From: a virus
Strand: one strand, 5' to 3'
DNA length: 25,623 nucleotides
IMG/VR virus record: IMGVR_UViG_3300050821_010353
Span: 1-25,623 of that record
Shown in pieces: positions 6,231 through 13,521 of the stretch (positions within the stretch are counted from its first letter, which is position 1; the number at the start of each line of letters is the position of its first letter). Below the pieces are notes generated by a model. That model saw nothing but the letters and a program-made list of their open reading frames with translations. It made no database searches and was not told the DNA's origin. A program made the translations under genes and the position numbers.

Positions 6231-7053
6231 CGCTTATCGGTTGATGGACGCCGACGAGCTTGCGGAGCTTGTCGAATCGATCGCCGCGAACGGCCTCCGC
6301 GATCCGATCACCATCGGTCGCATCGGCCGCGAGCGCTGGATCGTCGACGGTCGTAACCGTTTCAAGGCCTGCGAGATCGCGGGCGCTCCGCCAGCCTATG
6401 AAGAAATCGAGTTCGCCGACGAGGACGCTTTGCTTGCGTTCGTGGCTGACCGCAACGAGCGGCGCAACATCACCGCTGGCCAAAAGGCGATGGGCTATGC
6501 GCGGCTGTTCCCCGACGCGAAACTCACGAACGGGCGCCGCGCCAACCTCTCAGGAAAACCTGAGAGGTTGAGCCAGGGCCATTGGCAGAATCTCGTCAGT
6601 CAGGCCCGCGCCATCCTCCGCTACACGCCAGAATTGGCGGCGAAGGTCCGCGACGGCTTTCCGCTAAGCGAAGCCTATGAGGCTGCGATGACGGTCAAGC
6701 GAGCGCCTGACAGCGACGAGTTTCTTCGCGCAAAGCTGAGCGCGGCGCCCGAGTTCATGACGCTGGTGGAAGAGGGGAAAATGAGCCTGCGCGAGGCCTG
6801 CGCCGCGCTCGATGAGCGCAAGAGCGAGGAGGAGAAGCATAAAAAAATCGCGACCGGCAATCTGATCCGCATCCTCACCGCGCTTTATCCGCAAGAGGCG
6901 TCGCCTGAGCACTACGAGGCGATGATGTTCGGCGCGATCGACCGGAAATACTGGCCGGCCGGCGATCATGAAATCCCATTGACGAGCCAAACGGTGCAGG
7001 ACTGCATCGACGTCCTCTCGTTCTTGCTCAAGCGAGTGGAGGGCATGGCATGA
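6187..7053 (+). CDS. ParB/Srx-domain DNA-binding protein
   Basis: A 288-residue protein with a ParB N-terminal-type domain (residues about 1-100): ELAELVESIAANGLRDPITIGRI...WIVDGRNRFKACEIAG, where DGRNR corresponds to the DGxxR nucleotide-binding motif of ParB CTPases. ERRNITAGQKAMGYARLFP and a helix-turn-helix-like region (about 135-165, QARAILRYTPELAAKVRDGFPLSEAYEAA) resemble KorB/ParB central domains. The C-terminal third is helical. No ParA is in the window, so it may be a regulator or a methylase partner rather than a partition protein. GTG start at 6187, preceded by GGGAGG; the start overlaps the previous gene by 44 bases. The gene contains an unusual 12-bp hairpin at 6543-6570. Confidence 0.8.
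   Translation: MDKKVEALRAHPAADAYRLMDADELAELVESIAANGLRDPITIGRIGRERWIVDGRNRFKACEIAGAPPAYEEIEFADEDALLAFVADRNERRNITAGQKAMGYARLFPDAKLTNGRRANLSGKPERLSQGHWQNLVSQARAILRYTPELAAKVRDGFPLSEAYEAAMTVKRAPDSDEFLRAKLSAAPEFMTLVEEGKMSLREACAALDERKSEEEKHKKIATGNLIRILTALYPQEASPEHYEAMMFGAIDRKYWPAGDHEIPLTSQTVQDCIDVLSFLLKRVEGMA
6543..6570. repeat. Perfect 12-bp hairpin inside the ParB-like gene
   Basis: CAACCTCTCAGG (6543-6554), loop AAAA, CCTGAGAGGTTG (6559-6570). Twelve paired bases with no mismatch inside a coding region. No T-run follows on either strand, so it is not a standard terminator. It could be an RNA processing or pause site, or a protein-binding dyad. Confidence 0.85.
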
Positions 7054-7586
7054 CCGCGCACCCTCGACACCCGGTCTATTCGCCGATCACGTTCGTTCAA
7101 AATATCGCAAAGGTTCTCGCTGACGAAAGCGCGGATGGCGCCTGTCCCGACGCGATTCTCCACATTCGGGTTGCGGAGGCGATGCGTGAGCGGCCGGACG
7201 TCATTGATTACGCCTTTATCGCGCGCCGGCTCGTCAAGCATTGGCACGCCGTTAGCAACAAAATCTCCAACCAGACCGATGGCGGCTACGTCGCCACCCT
7301 GTTCGTGAAAGTCGGCAAGGGCGTGAGCTTCCAGATGAAGCAAATGACCATTCCCGAGCTTCAGGCCTGGGATGACACGAACGCCGGAATCGTTACGCGA
7401 TTTAACACCACTATGGCGCAAAGGCACGAGCGAATCATGACTTGGATTCGCGAGCTTACGTCGCGCCGCGACTTGCCGACGCTAGGCGACGTTCAGCGTG
7501 TCTTGCACGGCTATGTCGAGAAGCTGGCCGAAGACCCGTTCGCCTTAATGCCGGCCCTTGCCGAGGAAGACAGCGAGGACGAATGA
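7050..7586 (+). CDS. Hypothetical protein, 178 residues
   Basis: No family recognised. The protein is soluble and mixed helix/strand, with segments such as DVIDYAFIARRLVKHWHAVSNKISNQTDGGYVATLFVKVGKGVSFQMKQMTIPELQ; the second half is strongly helical and the tail acidic (EEDSEDE). ATGA overlaps join it to the ParB-like gene upstream and the methylase gene downstream. It shows no membrane segment or signal peptide, and its placement suggests it works with one of those two DNA-binding partners. Confidence 0.7.
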   Translation: MTAHPRHPVYSPITFVQNIAKVLADESADGACPDAILHIRVAEAMRERPDVIDYAFIARRLVKHWHAVSNKISNQTDGGYVATLFVKVGKGVSFQMKQMTIPELQAWDDTNAGIVTRFNTTMAQRHERIMTWIRELTSRRDLPTLGDVQRVLHGYVEKLAEDPFALMPALAEEDSEDE

Positions 7587-8125
7587 GCCAGCGCGCTTCC
7601 GGCTATGACCGCCGTCCAAACGAGGACTATCCGACACCGCACTGGGTCACGGCGACCCTCGCTGACTTGTTCGGCTACCTGAAATCGCGCGCCCTTCAAG
7701 TGTGGGAGCCGGCCGCCGGCGCCGGCGCCCTGGCGAGGGCGCTGACGGCGGAAGGCTTTCGCGTCATCGCGACTCGCGATGATTTCCTCAAGCGCACCGA
7801 GCCGCCACCGCTGACTGACGCGATCGTCACGAACCCGCCCTATGGCGAGGACCGGCGGTCCGATCTGGCGTGCGCTTTCATCCGCCATGCGCTCAGGCTG
7901 GACGTTCGCATCGTCGCGATGCTGCTCCGCGTCGACTTCGATTCGGGCAAGACTCGGGTCGACATCTTCCGCGATCATCCGGCGTTCGCCGGCAAGATCG
8001 TGCTGCTCGACCGGATCAAATGGTTCGAGGGGCCCAGCGCTCCGTCCGACAATCACGCCTGGTTTTTATGGGATCGCCAGCATCGCGGCCGGCCGTGGCT
8101 CGACTATGCGGAGCGGGGCGAATGA
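7583..8125 (+). CDS. Phage DNA adenine-type methyltransferase
   Basis: A 180-residue class I SAM-dependent methyltransferase. The SAM motif is VWEPAAGAGALARAL (about 40-54) and the catalytic motif is TNPPYG (83-88), typical of N6-adenine or N4-cytosine methylases acting on DNA. The order (SAM motif before NPPY) and the short length resemble orphan phage methylases without a restriction partner; no nuclease gene with that role is adjacent. A likely job is to protect phage DNA from host restriction or to mark it for replication timing. Its target sequence is unknown. The ATG overlaps the preceding stop. Confidence 0.82.
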   Translation: MSQRASGYDRRPNEDYPTPHWVTATLADLFGYLKSRALQVWEPAAGAGALARALTAEGFRVIATRDDFLKRTEPPPLTDAIVTNPPYGEDRRSDLACAFIRHALRLDVRIVAMLLRVDFDSGKTRVDIFRDHPAFAGKIVLLDRIKWFEGPSAPSDNHAWFLWDRQHRGRPWLDYAERGE

Positions 8126-8415
8126 CCGAGCACGACGGCGACATTGTCCGCTGCCGGGACTGCGGCGAGCGATTGGAGCTCAGAACCGATTGGCGCGGCC
8201 GGCGGATCGCGCTCGACGTCGGGGCCCATCCGCTGCGCAAGCCGACTTACGTCGAGACCGAGATGGGCGAGTTCGTCGAGGTTCACCGTCATCAGTGCGA
8301 GCCGCCGCCGCCGAAGCCGCCGCCATATGACGGCCGCGACGTGCGGCCGAAGATCGACGCGCGCGGGCCTAAGCCGACCCGGCAAGCGAAACCGCAACTG
8401 GAGCTTTTCAGGTGA
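8122..8415 (+). CDS. Small zinc-ribbon-like hypothetical protein
   Basis: A 97-residue protein with a CRDCGERL knuckle near the N-terminus and a second candidate ligand set VHRHQC about 40 residues later, which together could bind one zinc. The C-terminal third is Pro/Lys/Arg-rich (PPPPKPPPY, KPTRQAKPQ) and probably disordered and basic. It overlaps the methylase gene by ATGA. Unknown function; nucleic-acid binding is plausible. Confidence 0.65.
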   Translation: MTEHDGDIVRCRDCGERLELRTDWRGRRIALDVGAHPLRKPTYVETEMGEFVEVHRHQCEPPPPKPPPYDGRDVRPKIDARGPKPTRQAKPQLELFR

Positions 8416-8418
8416 TGC

Positions 8419-9195
8419 ATGGGCCGGATGAGACTCGCGTGTCATGGCGAAGCCGATGAGGCCCGAATGCGCCAGCGCCAGGTCGCGAAACGCATGGAAC
8501 GATACGGATGCGAACGGGTCGACGGAAAGTGGCGGGTCCGCTGCAGTCAATGCGGCGCGTTTCACTTTCTCAGCTTCCCGTCAAACATGGACCCGGAGGC
8601 CTTGGCGACGAAATTTCGCCGGGCGGGGTGGGGCATTGAATGGGGCAAGCCGCCGCTGTGCCCGCTGTGCGGCAATGCCCCCGGCCAGGAGGAACGACCG
8701 ATGAAGGACATAACGCCCGGCAATTTCGACGCCAAGGGCAACCTGATCGCTCGGCCGGAACTGAGGACGCCGCCGAGCGGGGCCGCTTCAAGCTCGGCGA
8801 TGATCGTGGCGGCCCCGGTGCCGAACGAGGCTCTGTGGTTCGCTATGACCGAACTGCTAATCCGCAATTTCGACAAAGAGGCGCACAGCTACACCAAAGG
8901 CTGGTCGGACGAGCGGGTGGCTCGGGAAACTAGCGCGCCGGTCGACGCGGTCATTGCGTTGCGCGAGCGCAATTATGGGCCGCTGGCCGAGCCGGCCGAG
9001 CTGACCGAAATCCGCGATCGCCTCGACGACCTCGAAGCGCGGATGGCCAGAACCGAGGCGAAATACGAGAGCGAAGCCGCGGAAAACCGCCGGTTATTCG
9101 ACGAAGAGATGCACGGCTATCGCGCCTCGCTGGCCGACCTCCGGGGCCGGTTGGAGAAAGCCGCCCACCCTTATCAGCGGATGGCGATGCGATGA
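8419..9195 (+). CDS. Zinc-ribbon plus coiled-coil hypothetical protein
   Basis: A 258-residue frame with two parts. The N-terminal 95 residues hold two CxxC knuckles (RCSQCGAFHFLSFP, LCPLCGN), a likely zinc ribbon. From Met95 (MKDITPGNFDAKGNL) onward there is a linker, a helical domain with TKGWSDERVARETSAPVDAVIALRERNYGP that looks like a small DNA-binding fold, and a coiled coil (about 190-250). A strong GGAGGA sequence lies 8 bases before the internal ATG at 8701, so a separate 164-residue product from the same frame is likely; the long form may be a fusion. Stop overlaps the next start (ATGA). Confidence 0.65.
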   Translation: MGRMRLACHGEADEARMRQRQVAKRMERYGCERVDGKWRVRCSQCGAFHFLSFPSNMDPEALATKFRRAGWGIEWGKPPLCPLCGNAPGQEERPMKDITPGNFDAKGNLIARPELRTPPSGAASSSAMIVAAPVPNEALWFAMTELLIRNFDKEAHSYTKGWSDERVARETSAPVDAVIALRERNYGPLAEPAELTEIRDRLDDLEARMARTEAKYESEAAENRRLFDEEMHGYRASLADLRGRLEKAAHPYQRMAMR

Positions 9196-10004
9196 TCTGG
9201 GAGCCGCCCTCCGCTTTATTGCCGGCCCCAGGCCGCGTCGAGCCGCAGCAGCTTGTGGTCGAGCCCCGACGGGCCGGCCATTACGAGCGCATGGTCACCG
9301 GCGCCACCTTGCCCGCGGCTTACGAAAAGGCCGGAAGCTACTGGATCGCCAACGCGCCCGGAATGGTGTTCGTTGTTCAGGAGCGGAACGGGCGCCGCTA
9401 CGCCTATTTTGCGCTGCGTTTTAAGGTCGAGGGCAAGATGCGCCATATCGACCTCGGCGCTTATCCCAAGGTCAGCCTCGCCGACGCCCGCCGGCTCTAT
9501 CAGCGCCTCAATCCCTCGGCCCCTGGCGACGTGCGCCAACTCGACCAATTGCGCCAAGCGGCGGCGAAGGTCCGGCCGCTGACCCACAAGCCGCCGACGA
9601 TCGTGAGCGCCGAGGACGCCGAGCGGCTGCGCGAGACGCCCGGCGTTCATCGAGTCGACGGCGCAAGCCGGCTCGCCCTGGTCGTGCGCCGCAAACATCT
9701 GACCTCGCCGCTGCGCGCTTTTTTTGAATGGCGGTGGGGCTCCAGCAGTCACCTTTCGCTCGGTCCTCTCTCCTCAACCAGCGTCGGCGAGGCGCGCGTG
9801 AACGCCAATCGGTTGCTGCAATGCCTGCAAGCGGGCGGCGATCCGCGAGCGGAATGGACGCGCACGCATCCCCGCGCCGATCCCAGGCGAGGCCCCGACG
9901 GCCTGACCGAGCGCGAGCGCGATGAGGCGTTCCTGCTTAGCGCGAAGGCGTCCGGATTGATGGAGATGTTCACCAAGGGAGACGGAGGAGGAGGCGATGC
10001 TTGA
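9192..10004 (+). CDS. Tandem integrase arm-type DNA-binding domain protein, no catalytic domain
   Basis: A 270-residue protein that looks like two copies of the N-terminal arm-binding domain of tyrosine integrases (DUF4102 type). Copy 1 spans about residues 48-116 (..FALRFKVEGKMRHIDLGAYPKVSLADARRL..PGDVRQ). Copy 2 spans about 158-222 (..FEWRWGSSSHLSLGPLSSTSVGEAR..LLQCLQAGGDPRAEW). Both show the three-strand sheet plus helix signature L(G)xxPxVSLxxAR followed by GxDPR. No R..HxxR..Y catalytic core follows; instead there is a charged tail ending in GGGG. It may bind two arm sites and act as an excision or integration control factor, or as a structural DNA-bridging protein. The domain assignment is by eye. 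Confidence 0.65.
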   Translation: MIWEPPSALLPAPGRVEPQQLVVEPRRAGHYERMVTGATLPAAYEKAGSYWIANAPGMVFVVQERNGRRYAYFALRFKVEGKMRHIDLGAYPKVSLADARRLYQRLNPSAPGDVRQLDQLRQAAAKVRPLTHKPPTIVSAEDAERLRETPGVHRVDGASRLALVVRRKHLTSPLRAFFEWRWGSSSHLSLGPLSSTSVGEARVNANRLLQCLQAGGDPRAEWTRTHPRADPRRGPDGLTERERDEAFLLSAKASGLMEMFTKGDGGGGDA

Positions 10005-10467
10005 CAAGTCAATGTCGGGCGCCGGCGGGCGGCGAGCCCTGCCGACGGCGCGCGATCTGGTGGCCTGGGTGGTCAACGAATTGCCGCGCGCGAACTTGCA
10101 CGCATGGCTCAGGAGGTTCGACGAGCTTCTCGAATTCAACCCGCACTGCCAGCCGCAGGTGAACGAGCATTATTTCATCAGCCTCGAACGCGATCTGCGG
10201 GCGACCCACACCAAGGCCTCGCGCGATCAGGCGCGCGGCAAGCGGGACGTCCGGATTCGCACCGCGGCCGACGGGATGAAGCGCGACATGCTGCTGTTGG
10301 TGATGGCCAACGGCAAGCGCATGGCCGATTGCACCGGGACCGAGATGGGCGCCTTCGGCAAAGGCTTTGAGCGCATCGCCGAGGCGGTCGGACCGGACAA
10401 GCGCGTCGGCGAGGTCCTGCGCGAGGAGGACGTCCGCCGCTTGATGGTGCCGCGGCGCGGCAAATGA
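9997..10467 (+). CDS. Hypothetical phage protein
   Basis: A 156-residue protein with no named family. A conserved-looking C-terminal part reads GKRMADCTGTEMGAFGKGFERIAEAVGPDKRVGEVLREEDVRRLM, preceded by a basic central region (KASRDQARGKRDVRIRT). It starts inside the last codons of the previous gene (8-base overlap) after a very strong purine-rich ribosome-binding stretch (GGAGACGGAGGAGGAGG). Its position before the replication helicase suggests an early replication-related role, without direct evidence. Confidence 0.68.
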   Translation: MLDKSMSGAGGRRALPTARDLVAWVVNELPRANLHAWLRRFDELLEFNPHCQPQVNEHYFISLERDLRATHTKASRDQARGKRDVRIRTAADGMKRDMLLLVMANGKRMADCTGTEMGAFGKGFERIAEAVGPDKRVGEVLREEDVRRLMVPRRGK

Positions 10468-10479
10468 GGACCTGTTCGA

Positions 10480-10698
10480 GTGATCGAGCAGCCCGATCTC
10501 TTCGCGCCGCCGGCGAGGCCTCTGCCGCCGCCGCCGGCGGCCTTTGATCCGTATCGCCACCCTTGCGTCGTCTGCGGCGCTCCGCATGCCCCGTTTGGGC
10601 GCGGCTGGCCGCACGACCCGAAATTCTACTGCCGACATTGCGAGGCCTCCATGATCGCGCCTGCAGCCCGGACCGCCGTTGACCTGACGCCGCCATAA
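10480..10698 (+). CDS. Small zinc-ribbon protein
   Basis: A 72-residue protein starting at GTG (10480). CVVCGAPHAPFGRGWPHDPKFYCRHCEAS contains two CxxC knuckles about 20 residues apart, a classic zinc ribbon. The flanks are Pro/Ala-rich. Such mini-proteins are common in phage early operons; the function is unknown, though DNA or RNA binding is the usual use of this fold. Confidence 0.65.
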   Translation: MIEQPDLFAPPARPLPPPPAAFDPYRHPCVVCGAPHAPFGRGWPHDPKFYCRHCEASMIAPAARTAVDLTPP

Positions 10699-10711
10699 AA
10701 GGCCGCGCCCA

Positions 10712-10948
10712 ATGGCCGACGGCCCTGTCGCACGGGAGACGACTTTTGCCGACGCGCTCGACGTGGCGCGGTTCGATGAGCTCGCTCGCCTCGCCGAACT
10801 CGCCGCCTCGTACTGGCACAGCGTCGCCTTGGCCGCCGATCGCGGCGACGTCCATACCCTGATCCTGCATTGCCACCAGCTCGCCGCGGTCACCAAAGAG
10901 GCCTTCGCCCTGGCGCGCGCGCTCGGCTCGGCGGAGGCCGAGTCATGA
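10712..10948 (+). CDS. Small hypothetical helical protein
   Basis: A 78-residue, all-helical, Ala/Leu-rich protein (FDELARLAELAASYWHSVALAADRGD.., LILHCHQLAAVTKEAFALARALG). No family recognised. The next gene begins within its stop (ATGA), which supports the frame. Confidence 0.6.
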   Translation: MADGPVARETTFADALDVARFDELARLAELAASYWHSVALAADRGDVHTLILHCHQLAAVTKEAFALARALGSAEAES

Positions 10949-11166
10949 CCGAGCCCGACCAGGGCCGGCCGAGCGTGGCCGAGGAGCGCGAGCGCATCGA
11001 GCGCGACTTCCCGGCTGAATTCGCCGACGGCCGGCGCCGCGCCTTCATCGGCAACAAGCTTTATCCGCGCCGCTTCAAAGACTGGCCGCTCGACCGCCGC
11101 AACGCGTGGTTCGCCGGCTGGAATGTCGGCTATCTCGAACGCAAGCGGACGCTCCGCGATGGCTGA
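10945..11166 (+). CDS. RMF-like (ribosome modulation factor-like) small protein
   Basis: A 73-residue protein whose C-terminal half, FADGRRRAFIGNKLYPRRFKDWPLDRRNAWFAGWNVGYLERKR, follows the pattern GxxAxxxG...P......R..W..GW of ribosome modulation factor, the hibernation protein that blocks the ribosome's mRNA exit channel. The Cys of enterobacterial RMF is absent and an acidic helical N-terminus is added. A phage could use such a protein to bias translation, but the similarity is short and seen only by eye. ATGA overlap with the upstream gene; the helicase start lies within its last codons. Confidence 0.5.
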   Translation: MTEPDQGRPSVAEERERIERDFPAEFADGRRRAFIGNKLYPRRFKDWPLDRRNAWFAGWNVGYLERKRTLRDG

Positions 11167-12574
11167 AAAACCGCCGTGGTTGTCGGACGAAGATTGGATT
11201 GTGTTCAAGCGCGAGCACAAGCTCGACGATGGGCCCGCGCCCGACGCCGACGCACCTTCGGGCGGCTTCAATGAGAGGGTGGTCCAATTCGACCAGGCTC
11301 GAAAGCGCAAGCCCAAGCCGCCGCCGACGCCGCCGCCCGGAGGCTGGCCCGAGTGGGTGTCCCGCCTGCGCCGCGACGATCGCGGCCGGGTCATCCCCGA
11401 CCTCGCCAACGTCCTGATTGCGCTCCGCGGCGAGGAGAAGCTGATCGAGGCCTGCGCCTTCGACGAGATGCTGCAACATTCGATCGTGCAAAAGCCATGG
11501 CCGCGGCTTCCCGACGCCAAGCCGGCCCAGCCGCCGCCGCATGAAACCGACGACGACGACATCGGCCGCCTGCAGGAGTGGCTGCAACGCATGGGCCTGC
11601 CCCGGATCGGGCGCGAGATCGTCGGCCAGGCGGTCGAAGTGTTCGCCCGCGAGCGCCGCTTTCACCCGGTGCGCGATTGGCTCAACGGGCTCCAATGGGA
11701 CGGCGTGAGCCGGCTCGACCGCTGGCTGTTCGTCTATTTCGGGGCCGAGGCCGAGGACGATTCGGCGATCGAATACGTCAGCGCGATCGGCAAGATGTTC
11801 CTGATCGCCATGGTGGCGCGGGTGTTTAGGCCGGGCTGTCAGGCCGACTACATGCTGGTTTTGGAGGGCGACCAGGGCATCCTCAAGTCGAGCGCCTGCC
11901 GCGTCCTCGCCGGCGAATGGTTCTCGGACAGCCTGCCCGACAAGATCGAGGGCAAAGACGCCCGCCAGCACTTGCGCGGCAAATGGCTGATCGAAGTCAG
12001 CGAGTTGGCGGCGTTTTCGAAAGCGGAGACGGAGGCGCTGAAGGCCTTCATCACCCGGCGCGAGGAGCGCTATCGGCCGCCGTTCGGCCGGCATGACGTC
12101 GTCGAGCGGCGGCAATGCCTGTTCATCGGCACCACCAACGAGGACACGTACATCAAAGACCCGACCGGAGGGCGCCGCTACTGGCCGGTCAAATGCCTGT
12201 CGATCGACGTCGCCGGCCTCGCCGGCGTCCGGGACCAGCTTTTCGCCGAGGCCGTGATCCGATTCCGCATGGGCGACCGCTGGTGGCCGACGGCCGAGGA
12301 CGAAGCCAGATTCTTCAAGCCGCAGCAAGAGAAGCGGGAGGAAGATGATCCATGGTATCCGCCGGTGTCGGAATGGTCGCACGGCGTCATGGTGAACAAG
12401 GTCACGGTGTCGCAAGTCGCACGTGAATGTTTGGGGTTTGACGGCAATTCCCGCATCGGACCGCGAGAACAACAGCGGATCGGCAGCATTCTTAAGAAGT
12501 TAGGCTGGGTGCAGTTGAAGCGGACGATGCATGGCCGCTTTTACGGCCGGCCGCTCGGCGACGAGGACGCATGA
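11159..12574 (+). CDS. VapE-type (virulence-associated E) replication helicase/primase
   Basis: A 471-residue P-loop ATPase of the VapE family, used by phages and pathogenicity islands as a replication initiator or primase-associated helicase. After a Pro-rich N-terminus the VapE domain begins near residue 135 (RLQEWLQRMGLPRIG). Key parts: NPVRDWLNGLQWDG-like segment HPVRDWLNGLQWDGVSRLD (169-187), Walker A LEGDQGILKS (235-244), Walker B WLIEVSEL (276-283), a sensor segment LFIGTTNEDTYIKDPTGGRRYWPV (321-344) and a winged-helix-like tail binding DNA. No primase TOPRIM or Prim-Pol domain precedes it. I chose the ATG at 11159, which overlaps the previous stop, over the longer frame from 11123. 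The likely origin lies directly downstream. Confidence 0.88.
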   Translation: MAEKPPWLSDEDWIVFKREHKLDDGPAPDADAPSGGFNERVVQFDQARKRKPKPPPTPPPGGWPEWVSRLRRDDRGRVIPDLANVLIALRGEEKLIEACAFDEMLQHSIVQKPWPRLPDAKPAQPPPHETDDDDIGRLQEWLQRMGLPRIGREIVGQAVEVFARERRFHPVRDWLNGLQWDGVSRLDRWLFVYFGAEAEDDSAIEYVSAIGKMFLIAMVARVFRPGCQADYMLVLEGDQGILKSSACRVLAGEWFSDSLPDKIEGKDARQHLRGKWLIEVSELAAFSKAETEALKAFITRREERYRPPFGRHDVVERRQCLFIGTTNEDTYIKDPTGGRRYWPVKCLSIDVAGLAGVRDQLFAEAVIRFRMGDRWWPTAEDEARFFKPQQEKREEDDPWYPPVSEWSHGVMVNKVTVSQVARECLGFDGNSRIGPREQQRIGSILKKLGWVQLKRTMHGRFYGRPLGDEDA

Positions 12575-12693
12575 CGCCATGACGCTAGATGACACGATTC
12601 CTATAGAGACTCTGTAATGCGCGCGCGGCCATACGAAGGACAACATAGGGGGGCTCTATATAGGACACGTGTCATCCCGCGTCATCGCGTCAT
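12571..12693. repeat. Large imperfect inverted repeat with TGAC boxes (candidate replication origin)
   Basis: The left arm (12571-12595) is three boxes, ATGACGC, ATGACGC and ATGACAC; the right arm (12669-12693) is their mirror image, GTGTCAT, GCGTCAT and GCGTCAT, with the same 1- and 3-base gaps. Adding one flanking pair, 23 of 26 positions match. Inside it lies a second pair, CCTATAGAG (12600-12608) and CTCTATATAGG (12654-12664). The first box includes the helicase stop codon. The iteron-like organisation next to a VapE gene suggests an origin, though an operator for an unknown regulator is also possible. Confidence 0.7.
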
Positions 12694-13046
12694 GGAGGCC
12701 GTCACCCGGCGCTCACGCGATAGGTTTCTCGGATCACATCGGCTCACGAAGACGTTATGCCGTCGTCCACAGGATTGCCGTCCTCGACACATTTGGATGT
12801 TGACATATCGCAAACCAAAGCCTTCCCGCGCGATCCTGATTCTCGGCCGAAAACGTGCGGAAAAGTTGACGCCGTTTGGCGTTGACGAGGGCTCAAAAGT
12901 CGCGCTTGAGTGACATCCAACATTCTCAATAGTGTCACTCGTCCGTCACGTCGAAACCCGGATGCGCGATGCAGTCGCCCCGTTTCAGGGGCAGGGCGCA
13001 CAGCCAAGAACAGGGGGACGACAAACCCAGGGAAGGGCGCCAAGCC
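12694..13046. other. Non-coding stretch with further TGAC motifs
   Basis: No convincing gene in about 350 bases; the one open frame here (12617-12913) lacks codon bias and domains. The stretch is less GC-rich than its surroundings. It holds TTGACAT (12797-12803), a repeated GTTGACG around 12866-12887 and a second dyad, GAGTGACA (12908-12915) with TGTCACTC (12933-12940). It may extend the candidate origin or hold the promoter for 13047. A clear -35/-10 pair was not seen. Confidence 0.5.
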
Positions 13047-13508
13047 ATGACCGAGCCACGGCCGTCCGAATGCTGTCCGCAAATCGTCGCCGAGCGCGAC
13101 CAGGCCATTGTGAAGCTCGACCAGGCGATCGCCGAATGCGACCGTCTGCGAAACTATTTGCAGGAGATGTGCGCGGCGCTCAGGGTCACGTTCGACTTTG
13201 AAGCGACGGCGCGCGCCCGCGACGAGGCCATCGCCGAGCGCGACGAGGCCATCGCCGAGCGCGACTTCGTCTTGGATTTTTTGCAGGAGCTAGGCGAGGC
13301 GTTCGGCACAAGCCAGCGGCTCGGGTATCGGCCCGCGGCGCGCGGCGCCGTGTGGATCCACGCGCTCTATCCGTCGCCGGCCGCCGCCGCAGACGTCACG
13401 CTGTTGATCACCAGACTACGCGCCATGGTCGGCATGACCCAGGCGCCGTGGCGCGTGAGGGCGTTCGAGACATTTCAGGCGAGAGTCGCCGCTCAACAGC
13501 GCATCTGA
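13047..13508 (+). CDS. Coiled-coil protein with heptapeptide repeats
   Basis: A 153-residue protein. Residues about 13-80 form a long coiled coil with repeated DxAIAExD units, including two identical adjacent 7-residue copies of DEAIAER that are also identical at the DNA level (21-base tandem repeat near 13220-13262). The C-terminal part (GYRPAARGAVWIHALYPSPAAAADVTLLITRLRAMVG) is globular-looking. The ATG at 13047 is chosen because GGGAAGGG lies upstream; an open frame extends to 12969. The 21-base repeat may change copy number. No family recognised. Confidence 0.62.
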   Translation: MTEPRPSECCPQIVAERDQAIVKLDQAIAECDRLRNYLQEMCAALRVTFDFEATARARDEAIAERDEAIAERDFVLDFLQELGEAFGTSQRLGYRPAARGAVWIHALYPSPAAAADVTLLITRLRAMVGMTQAPWRVRAFETFQARVAAQQRI

Positions 13509-13521
13509 GGGCCGCGGCGCT

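Noticed and set aside
9192-10004. Calling this gene an integrase
   Set aside because: Only arm-binding-type domains are visible; no catalytic Arg, His or Tyr motif follows, so recombinase activity is not supported.
10009-12472. Long minus-strand open frames opposite the early operon (10009-11592, 11075-12472)
   Set aside because: They are antisense shadows of high-GC genes; the plus-strand genes have motifs (Walker A/B, zinc knuckles) and ATGA coupling.
12617-12913. A 98-residue plus-strand open frame after the helicase gene
   Set aside because: It overlaps the inverted repeat, has no family features and has codon use unlike its neighbours; its start has no ribosome-binding site.
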